From an uncultured Lachnospiraceae bacterium (GTDB lineage: Bacteria; Bacillota; Clostridia; Lachnospirales; Lachnospiraceae), in NCBI GenBank assembly GCA_910578825.1, contig CAJTSB010000017.1, positions 43,756 to 65,841 on the forward strand: DNA of 22,086 bases, in the 5' to 3' direction. The notes under the pieces were generated by a model that saw nothing but the letters and a program-made list of their open reading frames with translations, had not been told where the DNA came from and made no database searches. Both the position numbers and the translations under genes were made by a program. Positions 1 through 7,002 of the stretch are shown piece after piece. Within the stretch, counting starts at the first letter, position 1. Each line of letters starts with the position of its first letter.

Positions 1-63
1 GGATATATATTAATCTATTTATAAAGATTGATACAATATCTGGAGACAAACAGGCGGAAATCA

Positions 64-104
64 GAAAATCCCCCAAAGCACAAATCGTGCTCCAGAGGAT
101 TTCC
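64..104. other. imperfect hairpin at left edge
   Basis: The arms AAATCC (66-71) and GGATTT (97-102) enclose a second stem AGCAC (77-81)/GTGCT (87-91) with a 5-nt loop. The two stems are separated by unpaired CCCAA and CCAGA. It lies in the would-be leader of the leftward promoter-like site at 119-154. It could be a transcript-end hairpin of a gene left of the window or a leader structure. Neither flank has a clean T-run, so a terminator call is weak. No coding frame is supportable in 1-116. Confidence 0.35.
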
Positions 105-118
105 AAAATACTCCCTAC

Positions 119-154
119 ATAATAGTAACAATTGAGGGGGGTAAAACATGACGC
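119..154 (-). promoter_or_regulatory. promoter-like motif copy 1, pointing left
   Basis: Read on the minus strand this is GCGTCAT, 14 bases, then AATTGTTACTAT. It is preceded by an A-run (155-161 on the complement). It matches the site at 1563-1598 at 34 of 36 positions, in inverted orientation, and shares the GTCAT and ATTGTTACTAT boxes with 208-240. Identical 14-base spacing in all three copies argues for one sigma factor or regulator. The orientation implies a leftward transcript for a gene outside the window. Confidence 0.55.
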
Positions 155-207
155 ATTTTTTGGAAAAAGTTTTAAAAATATGAAAAACGCGTATTTTTTG
201 AAAAAAA

Positions 208-240
208 GTGTCATAAAAGTGGATGCAAGATTGTTACTAT
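208..240 (+). promoter_or_regulatory. promoter-like motif copy 2, upstream of the Trp-repeat gene
   Basis: GTGTCAT (208-214), 14 bases, then GATTGTTACTAT (229-240), preceded by an A-tract (201-207). The N14 spacer is unrelated to that of the other two copies, so the two conserved boxes stand out as the functional part. Taking TGTCAT as -35 and ATTGTT as -10 gives a 15-base spacer, as for many ECF sigma promoters. A start near 242 would suit the gene beginning at 270. The sigma factor identity is inferred, not seen. Confidence 0.6.
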
Positions 241-269
241 GTTAAGGGGAGAGAAAAGGATGGTGAAAT

Positions 270-1439
270 ATGGGTAAGAAAGAATCCTTAGATTCCAGGA
301 TGAAGGAAGAACAATTGGTGATTCTGGAGAATAAAGCGGCAAAAGAAAATATGAAATATGAAACTTTTCAGGAATTTATAGAGTCAGAGGAGATTATGAA
401 TTCGGATCTTCCGCCGAAAGGGATGGAAAATGTTGAACTGATGTTTCTTCTGGGAAAGGAGTGGGCCGGAGAATCACGGAAGGCTGCTGATGGGGACGAG
501 CAGGCAGAAAGCGATGCCGGGGCTGGTCTGGATGATATCTGGGATGACTGGGACGAAAGCGACTATCAATGGTACGAGAAACATCGAAATGCAGAAAGCT
601 GGGAGGAGGAAGAGCGGGAAGACGAGGGCTGGAACGAGAGCGACGTGTGGAACGGCGTCTGGGGCACAGAAAGCGACGACCCGGCAGTGACAGAGCGCAG
701 GAAGAGAATCGATGAGCTCTGGGACAGCTGCATCGACAGAGCCCTGGGACAGATGGTAGAACAACAGTATGCTGCACGTCCCCGGAAATTTGCCAGACAC
801 AGGTTTTCACTTCCGTTTCAGTGGAAGATGGCGAAAATGATACGCACATTCGAATCGGACGACCGCGAGAAGAAGGAAACATCCCGTTTTCTACCGAAGA
901 TATTTCGTCCTCTTCGTTCTGCAAGAGTCGCCGTTGCCATGGCGGCAGTGACGGTTGCGCTGCTGGGAACGACGGTCCGTGGTACGAATCCGATTATTGT
1001 CTGGATGTATGAGACCTGGATGGTGCAGCATGGAGACTATGTGGAAATTGAGGGAAGAGAGGATGAGGTGGAGATTGCGGATCATGCGTCTGATTCTTTT
1101 AAGAAATATGAGCTGACAAAAGTGCCGGAAGGGTATGAGTTGCAGGATGAAATGTATGATGAAATTTTGCATATGAATCATTTGTATTATGTTAATGCAG
1201 ATGGACAGTTGTTTGCCCTTCAACAAGGAGAGAAAGACAATAAAATTCTTGGAAATGTCACAGCTAATCGGAAAGATATGGAGAAGGTAACGGTTGGCGG
1301 CTTTGAAGGTTATTTTATCAAAGATTCCGATATAAACAATCTGATTCTCTCAGATGAAGAATCCATATTGTTGTTTATTGGAGCTTTTTCGAAAGAAGAG
1401 CTTTTGGAGCTTGCCAGGAATTTAAGAGCAGTGGAGTAG
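270..1439 (+). CDS. membrane-anchored acidic protein with decapeptide Trp repeat, DUF4367-like C-terminus
   Basis: 389 aa. Residues 1-65 are helical and charged. Residues 85-160 are very acidic, with Trp at 91, 101, 111, 121, 131 and 151, an exact 10-residue (30-bp) period. Residues about 170-215 are basic, and one membrane segment follows at about 218-236 (AVAMAAVTVALLG). The outer part (about 275-389: LTKVPEGYEL, then a strand-rich tail ending in FSKEELLELARNL) resembles the DUF4367 domain often found in Clostridia on anti-sigma-like membrane proteins; that assignment is from memory. The likely topology is cytosolic N-terminus and extracytoplasmic C-terminus. AGGA (257-260) serves as a modest ribosome site. 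A five-codon frame from ATG 260 overlaps the start. The preceding motif at 208-240 is shared with the gene at 1646, so the two are probably co-regulated. An anti-sigma role is plausible but no sigma gene lies in the window. Confidence 0.7.
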   Translation: MGKKESLDSRMKEEQLVILENKAAKENMKYETFQEFIESEEIMNSDLPPKGMENVELMFLLGKEWAGESRKAADGDEQAESDAGAGLDDIWDDWDESDYQWYEKHRNAESWEEEEREDEGWNESDVWNGVWGTESDDPAVTERRKRIDELWDSCIDRALGQMVEQQYAARPRKFARHRFSLPFQWKMAKMIRTFESDDREKKETSRFLPKIFRPLRSARVAVAMAAVTVALLGTTVRGTNPIIVWMYETWMVQHGDYVEIEGREDEVEIADHASDSFKKYELTKVPEGYELQDEMYDEILHMNHLYYVNADGQLFALQQGEKDNKILGNVTANRKDMEKVTVGGFEGYFIKDSDINNLILSDEESILLFIGAFSKEELLELARNLRAVE

Positions 1440-1562
1440 ATACCCGGTTAGGAAACGGACGCATAATTTCTGCTAAAAGGGATAAAAAGCATGTGCAGAT
1501 ATGACAAAAGTCAGCAGATGAAATTGTGCATACTCACGAAAAATAAAAAAGTTCTTCAAAAA

Positions 1563-1598
1563 GCGTCATGTTTTGCCCCCCTCGATTGTTACTATTAT
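1563..1598 (+). promoter_or_regulatory. promoter-like motif copy 3, upstream of the secreted-protein gene
   Basis: GCGTCAT (1563-1569), 14 bases including a run of six C, then GATTGTTACTAT (1584-1595), with an A-run just before. It is the inverted near-copy (34/36) of 119-154, and shares both boxes and spacing with 208-240. A transcript would begin near 1597-1600 and give a leader of roughly 47 bases to the ATG at 1646. The rest of 1440-1645 shows no gene. Confidence 0.6.
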
Positions 1599-1645
1599 AG
1601 AGGGCAAAGCAAGGCTCCCTGTAAAACAGGAAAGGAGAACAAAAG

Positions 1646-2101
1646 ATGAAACTGAAAATGAGACAAAGAGTGTGGATGTCGTTGGTACTGGCTGCCGTGT
1701 TGGCAGTGATTCCGGTTACCAGCAGCCAGGCGAAGGTCAAGGTATTGCAGAAACTGGACAACGGCGCTGTCGTACAGATTGGCGGGGAGGAGGGCATCGA
1801 CCCGCAGTACATAAATACGGCGACAATCAGCGCGGATTTATCCATCAGCGGCAGTACCGCACATGTATATGCTAAAGCGACGGCAAAAAGAGTCTGCCAC
1901 GTTAGCGTCGTAATGCGGCTGCAGTACAAGGACGGCGATACCTGGACGACCAAGAAGTCCTGGATTGCTGCCAGCGACAGTGGATACAAAGTTCTGAGTG
2001 AAGACACAACCCTCACTCAGCGAGGACTTTACCGGACGTACGCCAGTTTCGATGTAGCGGGTGAGAAACTTACCTACACCAGCTCTTCCCAGAGGTATTA
2101 A
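1646..2101 (+). CDS. small secreted protein of unknown function
   Basis: 151 aa. A classical signal peptide covers residues 1-29: basic start, hydrophobic core MSLVLAAVLAVIPV, and likely cleavage after SSQA. The mature part is about 122 residues, strand-rich, and has no Cys after the cleavage site. It contains a CHVSVVMRLQYKDGDTW stretch and ends in TYTSSSQRY. It resembles a small secreted family I recall only by a DUF number (DUF6147-like), so no function is claimed. AAAGGAG at 1631-1637, 8 bases before ATG, supports this start. It is followed after 4 bases by a membrane mini-gene, with which it probably forms an operon, and is preceded by a motif shared with 270-1439. It may be an exported effector or stress-response product of the same regulon. 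Confidence 0.75.
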   Translation: MKLKMRQRVWMSLVLAAVLAVIPVTSSQAKVKVLQKLDNGAVVQIGGEEGIDPQYINTATISADLSISGSTAHVYAKATAKRVCHVSVVMRLQYKDGDTWTTKKSWIAASDSGYKVLSEDTTLTQRGLYRTYASFDVAGEKLTYTSSSQRY

Positions 2102-2105
2102 GCAT

Positions 2106-2195
2106 ATGAAAGAGTTTGTGAGGGGTTGTGGGTTTATTATCGTCTGTTTCCTGATAATCGTGGTTGTAAATCTCATTATTAACAGTTTTTACTAA
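2106..2195 (+). CDS. 29-residue membrane mini-protein
   Basis: The frame starts at ATG 2106 and stops with TAA at 2193-2195. The product begins MKEFVRGCG and continues as one hydrophobic helix (residues about 10-25, FIIVCFLIIVVVNLII) ending in NSFY. AGAGGT at 2091-2096 sits 9 bases before the ATG. The positive-inside start, single uninterrupted helix and tight spacing to the secreted-protein gene support translation. Its last 17 bases overlap the end of the convergent aminotransferase gene. It could still be chance: 90 bases is too short for coding statistics. A role in the membrane, perhaps with the secreted protein or the Trp-repeat protein, is inference from position only. Confidence 0.45.
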   Translation: MKEFVRGCGFIIVCFLIIVVVNLIINSFY

Positions 2196-3276
2196 GCAGG
2201 CAGGAGAGGAGTTTATCGTTCATCTCCGGCGTCATGAAACAGAAACGGATGTATTTATTGTCGAGAAACGGAAACGTAGAACAGTCTCGAATCATCATTT
2301 TCTGCCGAATCATTTGGTCGAACAGCATCCCTGATGTCAGGACATCATCATGAAGGCGTACCAGCATGAAGTTTGCGCTGGGCGGATATGCCTGAAATCT
2401 GCTTTCGGCCATAAGTATCTCGTAAATTCGGCTGCGCTCCCGGGAGATCAGGGAACGGGTTTGCGCAATATAGGAGGAATCCCGAAACATAATCTCGCCG
2501 GCAATCGCTGCCAGTGAGTTGATGGTCCAGGGATTCTTTCTTGTATTAATTTCCTTGATTAAATCGCGGTTTCCAGTCACGGCGTAGCCCAGACGGAGTC
2601 CGGGACAGGCGAAAAACTTCGAGGTTCCGCGCAGAATTACGATATTGTTGTAATAGGCGGTCAGCGGAATCGAGGTGATCTCCTCGCAGTTGTCTGCAAA
2701 TTCTACGTAAGTCTCATCGACCATCACGAAAATATCATTCTGTTTACATACGTCTAAAATTTTGCGCATCGTTCGGCGCAGAACGGCTCCGGAAGTTGGA
2801 TTGTTGGGATTACAGATCACGACAAGATCAATGCTCTCGTTAAGGTGGGACATGAAGTCTCTGGCGTCCAGGGCGAAATCCTGTTCTTCTTTCAAGGGGT
2901 AATAGAGACAGGTTCCGCCGCCCAGCGAAATTTCACGCTCATATTCCGAGTAAGTGGGACCGATAATCAGCGCCTTGCGCGGGTGAGTTATCTGGATGAA
3001 GAGAGAAATCAGTTCGGTAGAGCCGTTTCCCATAATGATATTTTCATAATCCGTATCTGCATATGTGGCAATGCATTTGCGCAAGGACGTATATTCCCGG
3101 TCCGGGTACGTGGTAATGGCGTCAATATGCTTTGCAAGCGTCTCACGAAGCATGGGAGAAATGCCCAGCGGATTTACATTTGCGCTGAAACTGACAATCT
3201 CCTCTTTATTGATGCCGTAAATTTCTTCTATTTTTTCCAGGTCGCTGCCGTGGAAATGGTCTTTGTGTTGAATCAT
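2179..3276 (-). CDS. class I/II PLP-dependent aminotransferase, HisC/CobD family
   Basis: 365 aa, normal length for the family. The fold type I signature is clear: CNPNNPTSG at 155-163 (Asn binding PLP), VDETY with Asp187, the Schiff-base Lys220 in RGTSKFFACPGLRLGY, and a C-terminal RFCF arginine (IRFCFMTPE). The N-terminal HFHG and FSANVNPLG resemble threonine-phosphate decarboxylase (CobD) more than classical HisC, but no cobalamin or histidine gene is nearby, so the substrate is open. On the minus strand GGAGAGGA lies about 6 bases before the ATG. It is divergent from the large operon starting at 3440 and convergent with the gene pair at 1646-2195. The enzyme is presumably cytosolic and may act on a phosphorylated amino alcohol or imidazole substrate. 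Confidence 0.85.
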   Translation of the reverse strand: MIQHKDHFHGSDLEKIEEIYGINKEEIVSFSANVNPLGISPMLRETLAKHIDAITTYPDREYTSLRKCIATYADTDYENIIMGNGSTELISLFIQITHPRKALIIGPTYSEYEREISLGGGTCLYYPLKEEQDFALDARDFMSHLNESIDLVVICNPNNPTSGAVLRRTMRKILDVCKQNDIFVMVDETYVEFADNCEEITSIPLTAYYNNIVILRGTSKFFACPGLRLGYAVTGNRDLIKEINTRKNPWTINSLAAIAGEIMFRDSSYIAQTRSLISRERSRIYEILMAESRFQAYPPSANFMLVRLHDDVLTSGMLFDQMIRQKMMIRDCSTFPFLDNKYIRFCFMTPEMNDKLLSCLLSKNC

Positions 3277-3342
3277 AATATTCCTCTCCGTTTTCTGATT
3301 TTTCCATACAATTGTTATTTTGTTGACAGGGGCTACACTGTC

Positions 3343-3371
3343 TTTACACAGGTGTCTAAATCGTATATAAT
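3343..3371 (+). promoter_or_regulatory. sigma-A promoter of the large unknown operon
   Basis: TTTACA (3343-3348), a 17-base spacer and a perfect TATAAT (3366-3371). Transcription would start near 3378, which argues against the ATG at 3380 as start of the next gene. Just upstream is an inverted repeat GACAG-N8-CTGTC (3325-3342), with ACAC-AG-GTGT (3346-3355) overlapping the -35 end and spacer. These are possible operator half-sites, not proven. Confidence 0.75.
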
Positions 3372-3439
3372 AAGGCTATATGTTATCCTTTAGATACCAT
3401 ATTATACAAACTACGAGAAAAAAGCAAGCAGGTGACGAG

Positions 3440-6400
3440 TTGCAGAGAATAATAAAAGAACTGGCAGCGGGAAAATGTGAGCGTCAATTTTCACTGTTAC
3501 AGTTTGCGCCGCAGAAATTAGAGATTGAGACGATAGAGGGTGCGGTTTATAAAGGCGAATTCACGATAAGCAGCAGCGAAGGAGTTTTCGTGAAGGGTAC
3601 AGTCTGTTCCTCAAGTCCCAGAATGAAATGTCCGCAGGCAGAATTTCAGGGCACAGAAGTAACGCAGAAATTTGAATTTCACAGCGAAGGACTGATGAAT
3701 GGCTGGCAGCAGACAGGAGAATTTCATATTATCAGCGATCAGGGAGAATATGTTCTCCCCTTTTCCGTGTCTGTCGGCAAAGATTATCCGGCTGGTTTGC
3801 AGGGGAAGGTTAAGAGCGTCTTTGAGTTTGCCAATCTGGCGCGCATATCCTATGATGAGGCGGTGAAGGTATTTTCACAGCCTGAATTTGACGCCGTCTT
3901 TGCTCCCGGGGAGATGGAGCAGCAGCTTGCCTTTCGGGGACTGCGGCGCAAGCCGTGTACCAGGACGCAGGTGGAGGAATTTCTGATTGCATCGCGCAAG
4001 AAAAAACGATCCTTCTTTGCGGTAGAGGAGGCGAATCGGGAATTACATGGCGTGACGGAGGATCGCAAACAGTCGATTGTACTCAAAAAAGAAGAATGGG
4101 GCCATTTGTCCCTGGAGGTAACCGCGGACGGAGATATGATAAGACCCGTAAAGACACGGATTACCGATGAGGATTTTGTGGGCAGCCGTGGAACGGTGGA
4201 ATATCTCATAGATGCCAAACAGCTTCATGCAGGGAAGAATTATGGCAAAATAACTTTACAGACGCCGTTTCAGAAAGAGGAGGTTACCATCTGTGTCACG
4301 AGGGACGTTGTACACAGGGAACATCCGGTTTGGGAAATCCAAAAGAAACAGAGGATGCTGGTGCAGGATTATCTTCTGTTTGGCACGCACAAACTGGCAA
4401 GTATCATGTGGGTAAAGCAGACTTTGAAGAATCTGGAAGAGCTGCAGGAGCTTATGCCGGGCAACCTCTGGTATCTGCTTGCCAAAGCCCAGGTATATTT
4501 TGCAGGAAAGCAGCGGCAGAAAGCAGAATGGGTACTGAATTCTTTCCCACGTAATAAGGTTGACAAAGAATCTCCACTATATGCCTATTATCTGTATCTC
4601 TGTACGCTCAGAGACCCGGAACCGGGATTTATCAATAAATGTACGGGTAAAATCCGCAAGATTTATAATAAATATCAGGAAGAGCCGGTGTTATTGTGGA
4701 TTCTGCTGTTTTTGGATGAAGATTTGAATTACAGCAAAGGAAAAAAACTCGATATCATTGCAAGATATTTCAGGCGTGGCAAAGAGAGCGTACTGCTCTT
4801 GCTGGAGGCCTGGCGGATTCTTGAAAAGGAGCCTTACCTGCTGGGCAGGACTAGCAGATTTGAAAGGAAAGTCCTGCATTTTGCCGTCAAACGTCAGGCG
4901 ATGACGAAAGGCGTTGCAGAACAGCTTGTAAAGCTGATACCGGGGATTCCGGTTTTTGACGGCATCTGGTATCAGATCTTATGTGCATGTTACGAAGAAG
5001 AGCCCGGCAGGGAATGCCTGCAGGCCATTTGCAGTTACTGCATTAAAGGTCAGCGTTATGGTAAGGAATACTGGAAGTGGTATCATTCCGGCGTGATGCA
5101 GGAGCTGCGTATTGCCGGTTTGCACGAGGCATGGGTTCGTTCGGCAAGCAAAGAGCAGATGCAGAAACTTCCTAGGCAGATTGTCTTTTATTTCCAGTCT
5201 TACTGCAATTTTGCCGGAGAAGCGGAGGCCTTGTTGTATCAGTCGATGATTGAGAATAAGGTTCAGTGGAAGAATATCTGGCCGCATTATACCAGAAACA
5301 TTCAGGAATTTGCGTTAAAACAGATGCAGGGAGGCAGGATTGACCGCGCGCTTGCTGCTGTCTACGGGGAAGTGCTGGAGCCGGAATTTTTGACGTCTGA
5401 GAATGCAAAGGATATGGCAAGGGCGCTGTTTGCCTGTGAGGTTCAGTGTGAGAATCCAAACGTGCGCAATCTGGTTGTCTGTGAACATGTTCTGGAGAAA
5501 GAACAGGTGGCGCCGGTTGTCCATGGCAGGGCGTATGTGAATATATATGGCAGTTCTTTTCAGATTCTTCTGGAGGATGCCAGGGGCAGGCGGTTCGTAC
5601 CGGATGAAGAGCTTGTGGTAACGCCGCTTTTGGACAGCGGCAAATTTCTGGCGCAGGGCATAGCCTGTGCCCACGATAAGCTGCCGTATCTTTTGAAATA
5701 TTTCGACAAAAAGAAAATTTGGCAGACGTTTGAGGGAGAGGATCTCGCGTATCTGCAAATTCTGGTGGATGCTCCGGAAATCAGCGCGTCATACCGCAGG
5801 GAGCTGAAACAGCAGATGGTGGCATATTATTACGATAATTATAACGGCGAGGCGTTGGATGAATTTCTGACGACGATTTCCTTTGAGGGAATCGGGAGCG
5901 TGGAACGTGAGAAAGTTATGCGCCTTCTTGTGGCAAGACGCCATTACAGGCGCGTATATGAGCTTTTACAACGCTATGGCACTGAATATATTTCACATTC
6001 CAAACTGGTGTATGTCATTTGCCATCGCATGGATGAGCTGGAACAGCAAGGACAGGAGGACACAGATGATTTCCTGCTGGAACTTTGCAGGGAGGCGTTT
6101 GTGCATGGCAAGTATAATGAGCGTATTTTAATTTATCTTGGCCATTACTTCGAGGGGCCTTTGAGTGAAATGTTAAAGCTCTGGGAAGCATCATGCAGTT
6201 TTGAATTGGATACGTATGAGCTTGAAAATCGTTGTCTGTGCCGTTCTCTGTACACCGGAGATTTTTCAACGCTCATGGGAAAAGTCTTTGAGAGCTATGC
6301 CAAAAATTCCGGCAGGGAAATTGTGATTTTGGCTTATCTGAGCCGGATGGCGCATCAGTATGTGGTAAGGGACGCCGTTGTGGAGGAATTTATTTTTCAG

Positions 6401-6985
6401 AAAATAGCAGGGCTTTTGGAGAGCGGGGAGGAATTGAACCGTGTCTGCAGGCTGGGCTTTTTGAAGTGGTGTGCCATAAAAGAGACGGCGACGCCGCAGG
6501 AATGGACGCTTGCAGAGCCTATTCTGGAAGGACTCGTGCGGGAGGAATGCTGTTTTGCATTTTTCAAGTCCCTGCCGGCAAGGCTGCAGGAAAAATATAT
6601 GTTTCATGACCGCATTGTGGTAGAATACCGCACGACGCCGCGGGCGAAGGTATATATAAATTATCTTCCCGTCGGTTATACGAAATACGTGGAGTGTGAG
6701 ATGAAACAGATGTATGATGGGATTTTTGCGAAGGAGTTCCTCGTATTTTACGAAGAAAATATACCGTACTACATCAAAGAAGAGCTTGACGGTGAGTACA
6801 AGGTGACCGAGAGCGGTCAGGTTGTAAAACAGAACATTGCAAATGATGGCGAAGAGAGCCGCCTGGTGCAGATTGATGATATGATGGCGGCATGGCAGAT
6901 GAAGGATGAGGCCGCGCTTTTGAAACTGTTGGAGGCTTATGGACAGGAAGATGAGTTGGTAAAACGGGAATTTACGTTGCTGTAA
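3440..6985 (+). CDS. very large unknown protein, DUF5717-like, first gene of a conserved-looking operon
   Basis: 1181 aa from a TTG start. The ATG at 3380 is in frame but lies 2 bases from the predicted transcription start and has no leader. TTG 3440 follows AGGTGA (3430-3435) and gives the N-terminus MQRIIKELAAGK. Residues about 1-130 are strand-rich. The long middle is helical and TPR/solenoid-like (for example GNLWYLLAKAQVYFAGKQRQ). The last ~110 residues are again strand-rich (RIVVEYRTTPRAKVYINYLP onward). No signal peptide, membrane segment or catalytic motif is visible. I recall such proteins as DUF5717 in Lachnospiraceae, with unknown function. It is followed after 17 bases by a degenerate actin-fold protein. 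The likely role is a cytosolic scaffold of a multi-protein complex. The DUF name is from memory. Confidence 0.75.
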   Translation: MQRIIKELAAGKCERQFSLLQFAPQKLEIETIEGAVYKGEFTISSSEGVFVKGTVCSSSPRMKCPQAEFQGTEVTQKFEFHSEGLMNGWQQTGEFHIISDQGEYVLPFSVSVGKDYPAGLQGKVKSVFEFANLARISYDEAVKVFSQPEFDAVFAPGEMEQQLAFRGLRRKPCTRTQVEEFLIASRKKKRSFFAVEEANRELHGVTEDRKQSIVLKKEEWGHLSLEVTADGDMIRPVKTRITDEDFVGSRGTVEYLIDAKQLHAGKNYGKITLQTPFQKEEVTICVTRDVVHREHPVWEIQKKQRMLVQDYLLFGTHKLASIMWVKQTLKNLEELQELMPGNLWYLLAKAQVYFAGKQRQKAEWVLNSFPRNKVDKESPLYAYYLYLCTLRDPEPGFINKCTGKIRKIYNKYQEEPVLLWILLFLDEDLNYSKGKKLDIIARYFRRGKESVLLLLEAWRILEKEPYLLGRTSRFERKVLHFAVKRQAMTKGVAEQLVKLIPGIPVFDGIWYQILCACYEEEPGRECLQAICSYCIKGQRYGKEYWKWYHSGVMQELRIAGLHEAWVRSASKEQMQKLPRQIVFYFQSYCNFAGEAEALLYQSMIENKVQWKNIWPHYTRNIQEFALKQMQGGRIDRALAAVYGEVLEPEFLTSENAKDMARALFACEVQCENPNVRNLVVCEHVLEKEQVAPVVHGRAYVNIYGSSFQILLEDARGRRFVPDEELVVTPLLDSGKFLAQGIACAHDKLPYLLKYFDKKKIWQTFEGEDLAYLQILVDAPEISASYRRELKQQMVAYYYDNYNGEALDEFLTTISFEGIGSVEREKVMRLLVARRHYRRVYELLQRYGTEYISHSKLVYVICHRMDELEQQGQEDTDDFLLELCREAFVHGKYNERILIYLGHYFEGPLSEMLKLWEASCSFELDTYELENRCLCRSLYTGDFSTLMGKVFESYAKNSGREIVILAYLSRMAHQYVVRDAVVEEFIFQKIAGLLESGEELNRVCRLGFLKWCAIKETATPQEWTLAEPILEGLVREECCFAFFKSLPARLQEKYMFHDRIVVEYRTTPRAKVYINYLPVGYTKYVECEMKQMYDGIFAKEFLVFYEENIPYYIKEELDGEYKVTESGQVVKQNIANDGEESRLVQIDDMMAAWQMKDEAALLKLLEAYGQEDELVKREFTLL

Positions 6986-7002
6986 GTGCAATGGAGGTAG
7001 AA

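Noticed and set aside
136..141. SigI-type promoter based on the six-C run
   Set aside because: The C-run is present in only two of the three motif copies and no CGAA-like -10 is at the expected spacing; the shared boxes lie elsewhere.
394..924. 176-codon open frame on the minus strand opposite the Trp-repeat region
   Set aside because: Its Pro/Arg/Ser-rich composition results from the acidic, purine-rich sense strand; it has no recognisable motif.
2845..3393. 182-codon plus-strand frame opposite the aminotransferase
   Set aside because: The antisense strand holds intact catalytic motifs, and this frame has no ribosome site or family match.
3380..3439. ATG 3380 as the start of the giant protein
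   Set aside because: It lies 2 bases from the predicted transcription start with no ribosome site; TTG 3440 has AGGTGA upstream.
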